Positions 1-7,010 of a DNA stretch of 11,171 bases are shown here, in pieces. Location: assembly GCA_022510885.1 (NCBI GenBank), contig JAFLSP010000046.1, positions 1 through 11,171 of the forward strand, in the 5' to 3' direction. The translations under genes and the position numbers were made by a program. The first letter of the stretch is position 1, and every line of letters starts with the position of its first letter. The stretch is from Treponema sp. (GTDB lineage Bacteria; Spirochaetota; Spirochaetia; Treponematales; Treponemataceae). The notes below the pieces were generated by a model. That model was given only the letters and a program-made list of their open reading frames with translations, had not been told where the DNA came from and searched no databases.

Positions 1-13
1 ATGAAAGCGCAGA

Positions 14-42
14 TTGCCACCCTGCCTGAAATCTGCTATAGT
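14..42 (+). promoter_or_regulatory. Promoter of the ABC exporter operon
   Basis: A TTGCCA hexamer at 14-19 (consensus TTGACA) is followed after exactly 17 bp by TATAGT at 37-42. A TG at 34-35 gives an extended -10 element. Transcription should start near 48-50, about 20 nt ahead of the ATG at 71. The promoter overlaps the potential TTG start at 14 and so argues against it. The form matches other boundaries in the window. This is a visual call from consensus matching only. Confidence 0.65.
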
Positions 43-70
43 TTCCGTGGTGCATTCCGCACGAGCCACG

Positions 71-793
71 ATGATAGAACTGAATGCCTTTTCCAAAACC
101 TACGATTCCTCGCCCGCCGTGCGGGATGTCTCGCTCGTCTGCCGTGAGGGGACGGTGACGGGACTGCTCGGCGAGAACGGGGCGGGCAAGACGACGATTC
201 TCCGGGCGGTCTGCGCGCAGCATTTCGCCACGGGCGGCACGGTGCGCGTGATGGGCATTGACGCGGCGGAGCGGCCCGCGGAGGTGCGCGCGCTGACGGG
301 GATGGTGGGCGAGTCGGAGCGGCTTCCCGCCGAATACACGGTGCGCGAGTGCCTGATGATGGCGGCCCGTATCCACGGCGTGGGCGACCGGGAGCGGGCG
401 GTGGCGGAGGCGGCGGCGCGGTGCGGCGCGGAGGACGTGCTTGCGCAGCGCATTGGCACGCTCTCCAAGGGCTACAAGGAGCGCGTCTCGTTCGCGCGCG
501 CGCTTGTCCACAATCCGCCCGTGCTCGTGCTGGACGAACCGGCAAACGGGCTTGACCCCGCGCAGATTGTCCGTATGCGCGCGCTCGTCTCGTCGCTCGC
601 AAAGGGACGCACGATTCTGCTTTCCACGCATCTCATGCAGGAAGTGGACGCGCTGTGCGATACGGTCTGTTTGCTGCACAAGGGGCGCGCGGTCGCCTAC
701 GGCACGGCGGCGGAGGTGGCGCGCTCGGCCGGTGTCGCCACGCTTGAGGAGGCGTTCATCAAACTGACGCAGGACGGCGGGGAGGGCGTATGA
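71..793 (+). CDS. ABC transporter ATP-binding protein, GldA-like
   Basis: This is a 240-residue nucleotide-binding subunit that would hydrolyse ATP at the inner face of the membrane to power the permease encoded next. It carries Walker A GENGAGKT at 34-41, a signature written LSKGY at 131-135 instead of LSGGQ, Walker B VLVLDEP at 151-157, a D-loop GLDP at 160-163 and the switch histidine H187 in STHLMQE. The LSKGY signature, and a glutamate (GES, 80-82) where a Q-loop glutamine is expected, fit the GldA/ABC-2 exporter branch. The ATG at 71 is chosen because the fold begins there (MIELNAFSKTY), although no Shine-Dalgarno is visible. In-frame GTGs at 47 and 50 fall at the predicted transcription start, so a leaderless GTG start adding seven residues is possible. 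Its TGA overlaps the next ATG as ATGA, so the two are probably translationally coupled. The substrate is unknown. Confidence 0.93.
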   Translation: MIELNAFSKTYDSSPAVRDVSLVCREGTVTGLLGENGAGKTTILRAVCAQHFATGGTVRVMGIDAAERPAEVRALTGMVGESERLPAEYTVRECLMMAARIHGVGDRERAVAEAAARCGAEDVLAQRIGTLSKGYKERVSFARALVHNPPVLVLDEPANGLDPAQIVRMRALVSSLAKGRTILLSTHLMQEVDALCDTVCLLHKGRAVAYGTAAEVARSAGVATLEEAFIKLTQDGGEGV

Positions 794-3018
794 AACGGTT
801 TTTCGCGCTCTACCGCATCGCGCTGTTTGCCTATCTGATTGACCCGCTGTTTTTCATTGCCGCGCTCGTGACGGTGCTTTCCTGCGCGGTGCGATTTTTC
901 GTGGCGGGGCGCTTTTTCCTTGCGGGTGCGGGGTCGAGCGACCTGCGGCCGCTTTTCGCCTTCGTTCCCTATTTGTCGGTGGCAGTCGTGCCGCCGCTCG
1001 TCCTGCGCCTGCGCCATCTGCTCGGCGACGACAGCCTGCCCGTCACGCCGACGGTGCGCTTTGCCGCGCTTGCGGCGGCGGCATGGACGGCGTTCGCGTT
1101 CCCGCTGCTCCTGCTCGCGGCAGTTCCGCTCTGCGTCAGTATGTTCGGCTCGGTGGACGCGGGGCAGGCAGCGGCGGGATTTTTGGGGCTTGCGCTGCAC
1201 GCGCTTGCCGCCTGTGCGCTTGCCTTGCTGTGTTTCGCGCGGTTCACCCGCTCCGCCGCCGTGCCGCTCGTGGCAAGCGTGCTCGCGCTTGCGGCGGTAC
1301 ATGCGGTGCATCTCGTGCCGCTCCACGTTTCCACGGGGAACGCGCTTTCGTCGTTCTGCCGGGCGGCGGGGTTTTCGTGGCATCTGGACGCGGCGGGAAA
1401 GGGCATTGTGGACACGCGCGACGTGGCGTTCTATGTACTTGTCACGGTCGCCGCGCTCTTGCTCTCCGTCCGCGCCGAATACCGCCGCACGGGGCGGGCA
1501 ATCAGCGCGTTGACCGCGTTCCTGCTCGTGCTGATTGTCGGCTGCTCCGCCGTCGCGTTCAGCCGCCTGTACGTCCGCGTTGACCTCACGCAGTCGCGCC
1601 GTTTCAGTCTTTCCGAGACGACGCGGACGCTCGTGCGGCAGCTGGAAAGTCCCCTGCGCCTCACGTACTACCGCTCGCCGGAGCTGCGCGCGCTGTATCC
1701 GCAGGCCGCCGACGTGGCGGAATTCCTGACCACCTACTGCGCGCAAAGCCCGCTGTTGTCATTGCGGCTTGCCAAGCCCGACGGCGACCGGCTCGGCGCG
1801 CTCGGTGTCCGCGGGCAGCAGATGCGCACCGACACGGGGACGAGGACGGAATTCGTCACCGTGTACTCCGCCGTGCTGCTCCAGTACCGCGACCAGCAGA
1901 CGCTCATTCCGTTCGTGCTGACCGCCGACACGCTTGAGTACGACCTGACCCGCCGCGTGCAGGATTTGGTCACGGCTCGGCAGAAGCACGTCCTGCTCGT
2001 CGCGGGCAACGGGCGCGACATCCGCACCGACTATGCCTATGTCGAGCCGTGGCTCAACGCCATGGGCTTCATGACCGAGGTCATCGAGCCGGCGCAGATT
2101 GCCGAGCGGACGCAGGACGCGGAGGCGGGGACGGAACTGGTCGTATTCGGCTCGTCTGCGCTCACGCGGCAGGAGAGCGCGGCGGTGGAGCGCGCGGTGT
2201 TCGGCGGCATGCCCGCGCTCGTCGCCACCTCGCCGTACTCGGTCGCGCTGGAGGACGACTGGAGCGTGACGCGGAACCGCGGCGACACGCTCATCCCCGC
2301 GCTGAACAGCTGGGGCTTCGCCTTTGAGCGCGCGCTCGCCTGCGACATCGCCAACGTGCCGCTCATGCTCCAGAGCGCGGACGCGGACGCGCTGCAATAC
2401 ACGGTGAACTACCCGCTGTGGCTGTCGCTCCTGCCGCAGGCGAACACCAAACGCGGGCTGACGCTGTTTTGGGCAAGCCCGCTCACGCTGTACGAGGACG
2501 CGCGGCCGCTCCTCGTGACCACGCCGAACGCATGGGTGCAGACGGAGAGCGGCGACGAGGAACGGCCGTTTTTGACCAATGCTTTTGCCGTGGCAAAGAC
2601 CGCCCGCGAAGCCGGTGCGGAGCGCACGACGCTGACCGTGGGCGCGTACTGCGACGGCGACATTGCGGGCTACTATGAGACGGGCAAGACGAAAGCGCGG
2701 GTCGCCGTCATCGCCGACCAGTATTGCGCCCATGCCGGCATGACGGCGTTCACCGCGGGCGAGCAGGGCGGGGATTTCCGCAACTACGACTTCCTCGCGC
2801 TTGCCTTGTTGCGCCTGCGCGGAGACGACGCGCTCGCCGCCTTGCTCGACAAAGCGGGCGCGAGCACCGCGCTTTGGAAAATCAGCGATGCGGAGGCCTT
2901 TGCCGCCGCACGGAACAAGACCCTGTTCGTGCATTTTGTGCTTCTCCCCGCGCTGATTGGTGCGAGCGCGTTGGCGGCAAGGTTGGTGCGGCGACGGCGC
3001 AACAGGGGCAGGGCATGA
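790..3018 (+). CDS. Fused GldF-like ABC-2 permease and GldG-like protein
   Basis: The 742-residue protein joins two parts usually encoded separately. Residues 1-230 are hydrophobic, with about six membrane segments, and resemble GldF/ABC-2 permeases (opening helix near 8-45, LLFxxPYLSxxxxPPLVLRLR-like stretch near 54-75, a G..DAGQAAAGFLGL loop near 120-133). After another membrane helix (about 238-258) comes a GldG-type extracytoplasmic region opening VRVDLTQSRRFSLSETT at 262-278. It has the TLEYDLTRRVQDL stretch at 381-393 and the KHVLLVAGNGRD strand at 399-410 typical of the family. A last helix (about 713-733) is followed by an arginine-rich tail. A good ribosome site (GGGGAGGG) precedes the ATG, which overlaps the upstream stop. 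The region between permease helices where GldF proteins carry an EER.SGT.ELL..P motif is reduced here to LLGDDSLPVTPTV (about 77-89). The assignment rests on recalled family patterns; the transported substrate is unknown. Confidence 0.85.
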   Translation: MKRFFALYRIALFAYLIDPLFFIAALVTVLSCAVRFFVAGRFFLAGAGSSDLRPLFAFVPYLSVAVVPPLVLRLRHLLGDDSLPVTPTVRFAALAAAAWTAFAFPLLLLAAVPLCVSMFGSVDAGQAAAGFLGLALHALAACALALLCFARFTRSAAVPLVASVLALAAVHAVHLVPLHVSTGNALSSFCRAAGFSWHLDAAGKGIVDTRDVAFYVLVTVAALLLSVRAEYRRTGRAISALTAFLLVLIVGCSAVAFSRLYVRVDLTQSRRFSLSETTRTLVRQLESPLRLTYYRSPELRALYPQAADVAEFLTTYCAQSPLLSLRLAKPDGDRLGALGVRGQQMRTDTGTRTEFVTVYSAVLLQYRDQQTLIPFVLTADTLEYDLTRRVQDLVTARQKHVLLVAGNGRDIRTDYAYVEPWLNAMGFMTEVIEPAQIAERTQDAEAGTELVVFGSSALTRQESAAVERAVFGGMPALVATSPYSVALEDDWSVTRNRGDTLIPALNSWGFAFERALACDIANVPLMLQSADADALQYTVNYPLWLSLLPQANTKRGLTLFWASPLTLYEDARPLLVTTPNAWVQTESGDEERPFLTNAFAVAKTAREAGAERTTLTVGAYCDGDIAGYYETGKTKARVAVIADQYCAHAGMTAFTAGEQGGDFRNYDFLALALLRLRGDDALAALLDKAGASTALWKISDAEAFAAARNKTLFVHFVLLPALIGASALAARLVRRRRNRGRA

Positions 3019-3875
3019 ACGCATTGCAGAAAAAACTTTCCGTCGCCGCGCTGATTGCGCTCGCGCTCTGCGGTATCTCCTATCTGCCGTTCGTGCGGGA
3101 AAAGTCCGCGCCCAGGGCGTTCCCCACCGCACTGCTCAATCCGGCGTATGCGGATACCGTGAGCCGCATCGTCATACGGCAGGGCGCATATACCGTGACG
3201 CTCGAAAAGACGCAGACATGGACGGCTACGGACGGACAGACGACCGTCCGCGCGGACAGCACCGTAGTGCAACGGTTTCTTGATGCAGCAGCGAGCGTTC
3301 GCAATATGTATATTATTTCAGACAGGAGCGACCAGGTTTCCCCTTCGTCGGTGCGTGTTTTATTTCAAGATGGTGACACCATGTATACACAAGTAGACTT
3401 TCTCGGGGAGAATGCGCTGACGAATCGCATCATGCTTGCGGTTTCGTCGCAGGATGCGGTGTTCGAGACGGAGAATGACCTCGCGCCGTTCTTGCGGCCG
3501 ACCGTCCGGTATTGGGCAAAGCCGGAGCTGATTCAGACGGTGGACGCGCCGGCTTCGTTCGTCTGGCAGGAAGCAGGGAAAAAGCCGGTCACTGTCAGCA
3601 AGGCATCGGAGGATTTTGCGCAGGTGGCGCACGATGTCATGGCGTTGCGCCACGGTGCGATTGTTCCCGTGCAGGACGACGGTTCCGCGCAGGTGGCAGA
3701 ACTGACGGTCAGCGGGGAGGGGGCGCGTGAGCGCATACGATTCGTTCCGCAGGGCGACGGTTCGTTCCATTGCGCGTACACGTTTTCGGGTACGGAGAAC
3801 CGGTCGCTGTCGGTCGCCTTTGACATCAGCGGATGGACGTTCGAGCGGCTGCGGGGAATGTTCTCGGGGCGGTAG
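3015..3875 (+). CDS. Membrane-anchored DUF4340-type protein
   Basis: This 286-residue protein has one N-terminal hydrophobic helix (about 8-26) and a soluble remainder that should lie outside the cytoplasmic membrane. Proteins with the DUF4340 domain commonly follow gldG in bacteria, and the layout here fits: a membrane anchor, then a beta-rich region beginning SRIVIRQGAYTVTLEK with a TWTATDG turn, resembling the tandem-repeat fold of that family. The ATG at 3015 shares ATGA with the preceding stop and follows an AGGGGCAGGG ribosome site, so it is preferred over longer readings that would run inside the previous gene. It is probably an accessory subunit of the exporter. The stretch 3295-3410 is noticeably AT-richer than its surroundings. 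The TAG stop directly abuts the stop of the opposite-strand gene, leaving no room for a terminator. The family call is from context and sequence character, with moderate certainty. Confidence 0.8.
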   Translation: MNALQKKLSVAALIALALCGISYLPFVREKSAPRAFPTALLNPAYADTVSRIVIRQGAYTVTLEKTQTWTATDGQTTVRADSTVVQRFLDAAASVRNMYIISDRSDQVSPSSVRVLFQDGDTMYTQVDFLGENALTNRIMLAVSSQDAVFETENDLAPFLRPTVRYWAKPELIQTVDAPASFVWQEAGKKPVTVSKASEDFAQVAHDVMALRHGAIVPVQDDGSAQVAELTVSGEGARERIRFVPQGDGSFHCAYTFSGTENRSLSVAFDISGWTFERLRGMFSGR

Positions 3876-4511
3876 TCACAGCACGAACGTGAGCGCGGTC
3901 ATAATCGCGTTGTATGCCGTGTGGGCGGCGACGTTCGTCCACAGGCGGGCGGTCTTGCAGAAGCACCGCCGCAGGAGCGCGCCCGCAATCGCCGCGTGCG
4001 CTACGGAAAGCCAGCCCGACGTGCGGTGGGCGAGCGCGAACACGAGGACGGCAAAGGCTTCCCCGGCGAAAGGCGGCGCCGGAGGAAAAACGCGCCGTAT
4101 TGCTGCGGGCAGATAGGCGCGGTAGAGGACTTCTTCATAGAACGCCGCGCACGGAATGCCGAGCATGATGTTCAGCCAGCCGATGAGCGTCCGTGGCGGC
4201 AGGAAACGCACCGATTCCGCGCGCAGGGCGAACCGCGCGACTGCCTCAGACACGCCCGCGCTTGCCATGAGCGCACCGAAGGTCATCAGGCACTGTGCCT
4301 GGCATACGAGGAATCCTGCCGATTCCACGCGCGTATGCTCCGATAGTTCCCGGGTCTGCATCCATACCATGAGCGCAAGTGCCGCGAGCGCGAACGTCAT
4401 CCATGAAAAGTGCATCGTCTGCCCCTGCGGCACGGACGGCGCGAACAGCGGCGGCAGCACAAAAAAAAGGAGGACGGCGGCGAATTCAGTGGCAAAGAAT
4501 CCTTTTTTCAT
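3876..4511 (-). CDS. CPBP-family intramembrane metalloprotease
   Basis: The 211-residue membrane protein has about six hydrophobic segments and the three signature motifs of the CPBP (CAAX protease / bacteriocin-processing, Rce1-like, formerly Abi) family: EEVLYR with E126, E127 and R131, FALAH with F158 and H162, and HTAYN with H197 and N201. These residues form the glutamate/histidine active site inside the membrane, so the protein is probably catalytically intact. Known members process prenylated proteins, peptides or signalling factors; the substrate here is not predictable. The start MKKGFF at 4511 is chosen because the hydrophobic N-terminus begins there and upstream codons in frame would read through the opposite gene. 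No ribosome site is seen, and the predicted transcription start is only a few bases before the ATG. It is the only protein gene on the minus strand in this window. Confidence 0.92.
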   Translation of the reverse strand: MKKGFFATEFAAVLLFFVLPPLFAPSVPQGQTMHFSWMTFALAALALMVWMQTRELSEHTRVESAGFLVCQAQCLMTFGALMASAGVSEAVARFALRAESVRFLPPRTLIGWLNIMLGIPCAAFYEEVLYRAYLPAAIRRVFPPAPPFAGEAFAVLVFALAHRTSGWLSVAHAAIAGALLRRCFCKTARLWTNVAAHTAYNAIMTALTFVL

Positions 4512-4517
4512 ATACAC

Positions 4518-4523
4518 TATGAT
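4518..4523 (+). promoter_or_regulatory. Possible -10 element for the HEAT-like/comEC operon
   Basis: TATGAT at 4518-4523 on the plus strand overlaps the minus-strand -10 (TATCAT, 4524-4519) almost completely, as in symmetric bidirectional promoters. I see no good -35 at the expected distance upstream. If used, the transcript would begin near 4530 and carry a leader of about 42 nt containing the strong ribosome site at 4562-4567. This is weak evidence. Confidence 0.3.
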
Positions 4524-4546
4524 AGCAGATTTTTCGCGAGGTGCAA
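4519..4546 (-). promoter_or_regulatory. Promoter of the CPBP protease gene
   Basis: Read on the minus strand, TTGCAC (4546-4541) is followed after 16 bp by TATCAT (4524-4519), preceded by TGC to form an extended -10. Transcription would start near 4513-4511, at or just before the ATG at 4511, giving an mRNA with almost no leader. The -35 lies in a small dyad, GTGCAAGCAC (4541-4550), which might bind a regulator. The call is visual. Confidence 0.55.
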
Positions 4547-4561
4547 GCACAACACGTCCGC

Positions 4562-4567
4562 AGGAGG
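4562..4567 (+). promoter_or_regulatory. Strong ribosome binding site fixing the start at 4572
   Basis: AGGAGG lies four bases before the ATG at 4572. It is the best Shine-Dalgarno match in the window. It fixes the start of the exported helical protein and excludes longer in-frame readings that begin inside the opposite protease gene. It contrasts with rsmA, yggS and the protease, whose starts lack a clear site. Confidence 0.8.
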
Positions 4568-4571
4568 AAGC

Positions 4572-5726
4572 ATGAAAAGAATCATCTGTATTGCGGCAGC
4601 GGCGGCGTTCGCAGCACATGCGGGCGCGCAGCTGGCAACGGAAGCACAACGGCAGTTCATTCGGGGCAACCTCGCCGACAAGACGGCGGCAATCCGCGAG
4701 GCGGTGGGAAGCGACGCGCTGTTCCTCTCCCACGCGGGACTTGATTTCGTCATCCAGAGCAAGCCCCTGCTCGGCAACGACCGCGAGCTGGCCGCGCTCG
4801 CGGCGGCATCGGTGCTCGTCGCGCCGGTCGCATCGCTCTCGCAAAAGCAGGCGGACGCGCTTGCCGAAAAACTCGCGCGTGTCTTCGCGCTCTATGACGA
4901 CGAGACGGTCAGAATCGTCGTGCTCGAAAAGCTTGTGCCGCTGTGCGCGCAGTTCCGCTCCGAGCAGGCGGTCGCGCTGGTCAACGGCTGCTTGCAGGGG
5001 GCAAAAGAGGGCGCGACGACCCGGGCGGCGCTCGGCACGGCAGGGCGCATCGGGGACAGCAGGACGTTCGAGCTGGTCTACGACGCATGGCGGACGAAGC
5101 GGTGGCCGTCGCTCAGGGCGGAAACGGAGGCGGCGCTCGCCGACCTGTCCGAGCGTTCGATTGCGGACGCGGTGCGGGCAATTGCGGCGGCAGACCTGCG
5201 CGAAGTCCACGCTTTCTTTACGCTTCTGACGGCAGATGAAAAAAAGTCGCCGAATTTTAGGGCAGAAATCGCCGAAAACGCCTTATCAAAGGCTATATAT
5301 ACGACAGAAGACCTGTCGGGAAGCATGGACGAGACCATCAGCTTGCAGACGGCGGCGGTCAGGGTGATTTCGGAAAGCCACTGGGTGCGCGCCTCGCAGC
5401 TGGTCATCCGCTACTTCTCCCTCGCGCGGGAGGAGTACGAGGCGAACGTGCTGGCAGAGCGCACGTTCTGCGAAGTCATCACGTGCATGTCGCAGCTCGC
5501 CGCTCCCGACACAACGCAGGCGCTTTCGTCGTATCTCGCCGACATCAACCGGCTCGCCGAGAAGAACGTCATGCCTGCCAAGCCCGTCGTGCTTGCGGTC
5601 ATCACCGCATTGGGAGCGTTGGGGGACAAGTCCGCCTTTGACAATCTGCTGTACGTCACCTATCTGTCGTACCCGCAGGATGTCATCGCCGCGGCGCGCG
5701 GTGCCCTCGCACAATTGAAGTGGTAG
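4572..5726 (+). CDS. Exported alpha-helical, HEAT-repeat-like protein
   Basis: The 384-residue protein begins with a signal peptide (MKRIICIAAAAAFAAHAGAQ, probable cleavage after residue 18 or 20). The rest is almost entirely helical and alanine/leucine-rich, with repeated helix pairs of the HEAT/armadillo kind. Examples are the segment TRAALGTAGRIGDSRTFELVYDAW and, near the C-terminus, LAVITALGALGDKSAFDNLLYVTYL. The pattern GxLGDxxAxxxLxxxL is typical of HEAT repeats, which usually act as protein-binding scaffolds. It would act in the periplasm; no lipobox cysteine is seen at the cleavage site. The role is unknown. Its stop overlaps the comEC start by 7 nt, so the two are likely translated together. 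A stretch around 5210-5320 is AT-richer than the rest. The HEAT assignment is an inference from sequence character. Confidence 0.82.
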   Translation: MKRIICIAAAAAFAAHAGAQLATEAQRQFIRGNLADKTAAIREAVGSDALFLSHAGLDFVIQSKPLLGNDRELAALAAASVLVAPVASLSQKQADALAEKLARVFALYDDETVRIVVLEKLVPLCAQFRSEQAVALVNGCLQGAKEGATTRAALGTAGRIGDSRTFELVYDAWRTKRWPSLRAETEAALADLSERSIADAVRAIAAADLREVHAFFTLLTADEKKSPNFRAEIAENALSKAIYTTEDLSGSMDETISLQTAAVRVISESHWVRASQLVIRYFSLAREEYEANVLAERTFCEVITCMSQLAAPDTTQALSSYLADINRLAEKNVMPAKPVVLAVITALGALGDKSAFDNLLYVTYLSYPQDVIAAARGALAQLKW

Positions 5727-6964
5727 AACGGTACAAAAATCCTCTCGTTGTCGCCGCGTTTGTCTGCGCGGTGCTGGTTTATTCGGGCGCGGTGCGCGTG
5801 CGGTCGCGCGACCCGTTCGTGTCGCTCCTTGCCCGGCAGGACATTGTGCGCATCGACGGCACGCTCGCGTCGAACCCGTCAAAAGCGGCGGACGGCACGT
5901 ACCGCGCGGATGTTTCTGTCCGCAGGGTATACGGAAAGTCGGGCGCGAATGCGGAAGGACGCGGGCGGGTGACGGTACGGCTTCCTGCGGAGACGGTGGA
6001 AGCGCTGTATCCCGGAAAAATCTACACAGCGGCAAGAGCGGGCGTGCTCTGTGAGACGGGCGCACGGCTGTCGCTTGCCGTCGTGCCGCGCGTGTACGCG
6101 GGCGACTTCTCGGTGACGGACGTGCGGGCAGACGGCTGGGGCAGCGGGATTGCGGGAGCAGTCCGCCATTTCCGCGCGCGGTGCCGCGTGCAGTTCCGGC
6201 GCTTGCTGTTCGCCTGGGGAGAAGCGGGCGGGTTGCTGCTCGCGCTGTTGAGCGGCTCGCGGGAGTACACGGAACGCGCGGTTGCAGAGGCATTCAGGAA
6301 CGCGGGGCTGTCGCACATCCTCGCGCTTTCGGGAATGCACCTCTCGCTCGTGGGCGCGCTTGCGCGTACAGTCGGCAGGAGGGCGGGCAGGCGTATTGCC
6401 GAAGCATTGCGGCTGGCGGCGGTGCTGTTCTTCGTGTGGTTCGCGGGGCTGTCGCCGTCGCTGTTCCGCGCGCTCCTGTGCGTGCTGATTCCCTTTGCCT
6501 GCGCGCGACTCAACCTGCGGCGACCCGACCCGTTCGTCGTGCTCTGCGCAAGTTTTCTCCTGCACCTGATGGTGTTTCCCGCCCACCTGCAATCGGCGGC
6601 ATTCATGCTGTCCTACGGTGCGCTTGCGGGTATCCTGCTGCTTGCCGAGCCGATACGCCGCCTGTTCTGCGCGCGCGTTATCCCCGCCGTGTCCGACGCG
6701 CTCAGCGCATCCGCCGCCGCGCAGGTTTGCACCGCGCCTGTCACGCTCCGCCTGTTCGGCTGCCTGATGCCCGGAGGAATTGTCGCGTCGGCGGTCGTCT
6801 CGCCGCTGGTCACCTATTTCCTCTACGCGGGACTGTGCGGCATTGTCCTCTGCCTCGCGCTTCCGTTCCTTTCCCCGGTGGTCGGCGGCGCGCTCAATCT
6901 ATTGTACGGACTGATACGCGCGGCCGCGCTCTTTTTCGCCCGCTTTCCCGTCATTTCGGTGTGA
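5720..6964 (+). CDS. comEC: ComEC/Rec2-family membrane protein without nuclease domain
   Basis: The 414-residue polytopic membrane protein belongs to the ComEC/Rec2 competence family, whose best-known members form the channel that takes single-stranded DNA across the inner membrane. After an N-terminal helix (about 8-25) there is a small OB-like soluble part (about 40-125), then the Competence membrane core with the diagnostic stretch GLSHILALSGMHLSL at 196-210 and several further helices up to the end. Full-length ComEC proteins continue with a metallo-beta-lactamase domain. Here the protein ends in ARFPVISV and no HxHxDH-type motif is present in it or just downstream. The start is GTG at 5720, overlapping the previous stop by 7 nt with only a weak GAAG ribosome site, which suggests translation coupled to the upstream gene. 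The family call is firm; a role in DNA uptake is an inference, and no other competence gene is visible here. Confidence 0.88.
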   Translation: MVERYKNPLVVAAFVCAVLVYSGAVRVRSRDPFVSLLARQDIVRIDGTLASNPSKAADGTYRADVSVRRVYGKSGANAEGRGRVTVRLPAETVEALYPGKIYTAARAGVLCETGARLSLAVVPRVYAGDFSVTDVRADGWGSGIAGAVRHFRARCRVQFRRLLFAWGEAGGLLLALLSGSREYTERAVAEAFRNAGLSHILALSGMHLSLVGALARTVGRRAGRRIAEALRLAAVLFFVWFAGLSPSLFRALLCVLIPFACARLNLRRPDPFVVLCASFLLHLMVFPAHLQSAAFMLSYGALAGILLLAEPIRRLFCARVIPAVSDALSASAAAQVCTAPVTLRLFGCLMPGGIVASAVVSPLVTYFLYAGLCGIVLCLALPFLSPVVGGALNLLYGLIRAAALFFARFPVISV

Positions 6965-6972
6965 GCGCGCGG

Positions 6973-7001
6973 TTGACGGAATCTATCGTTTTTGCTAGGA
7001 T
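6973..7001 (+). promoter_or_regulatory. Promoter of rsmA
   Basis: TTGACG at 6973-6978 is followed after 17 bp by TAGGAT at 6996-7001. A TG at 6993-6994 makes an extended -10. The predicted start of transcription (about 7007-7009) is two to four bases before the ATG at 7011, so the mRNA would be nearly leaderless. The promoter begins only nine bases after the comEC stop. An AGGA inside the -10 (6997-7000) could serve as a ribosome site only for read-through transcripts from upstream. Confidence 0.68.
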
Positions 7002-7010
7002 TTCGCGGTT

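Noticed and set aside
14..70. Longer N-terminus for the ABC ATPase starting at TTG 14
   Set aside because: The TTG is part of the -35 hexamer of a good promoter, and the added residues do not resemble the family; ATG 71 starts the fold.
1..147. Frame from the ATG at 1 to the TGA at 145-147 (48 codons)
   Set aside because: It overlaps the promoter and the first 77 bases of the ABC gene, has no recognisable product, and its start coincides with the window edge.
697..1746. Long minus-strand open frame (349 codons) under the ABC and permease genes
   Set aside because: Its translation is rich in Arg, His, Gln and Glu with no domain pattern, typical of the antisense shadow of a GC-rich gene.
1759..3132. 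Long minus-strand open frame (457 codons) under the fused permease gene
   Set aside because: It has the same low-complexity Arg-rich composition and no initiation signals; it is an antisense shadow.
5238..5260. A-AAA-AAG slippery heptamer in correct phase in the HEAT-like gene (A run 5239-5245)
   Set aside because: A -1 shift would hit TAG at 5258-5260 after a few codons, and I see no ribosome-site stimulator or strong downstream hairpin. The full frame encodes a coherent protein, so programmed frameshifting is not supported.
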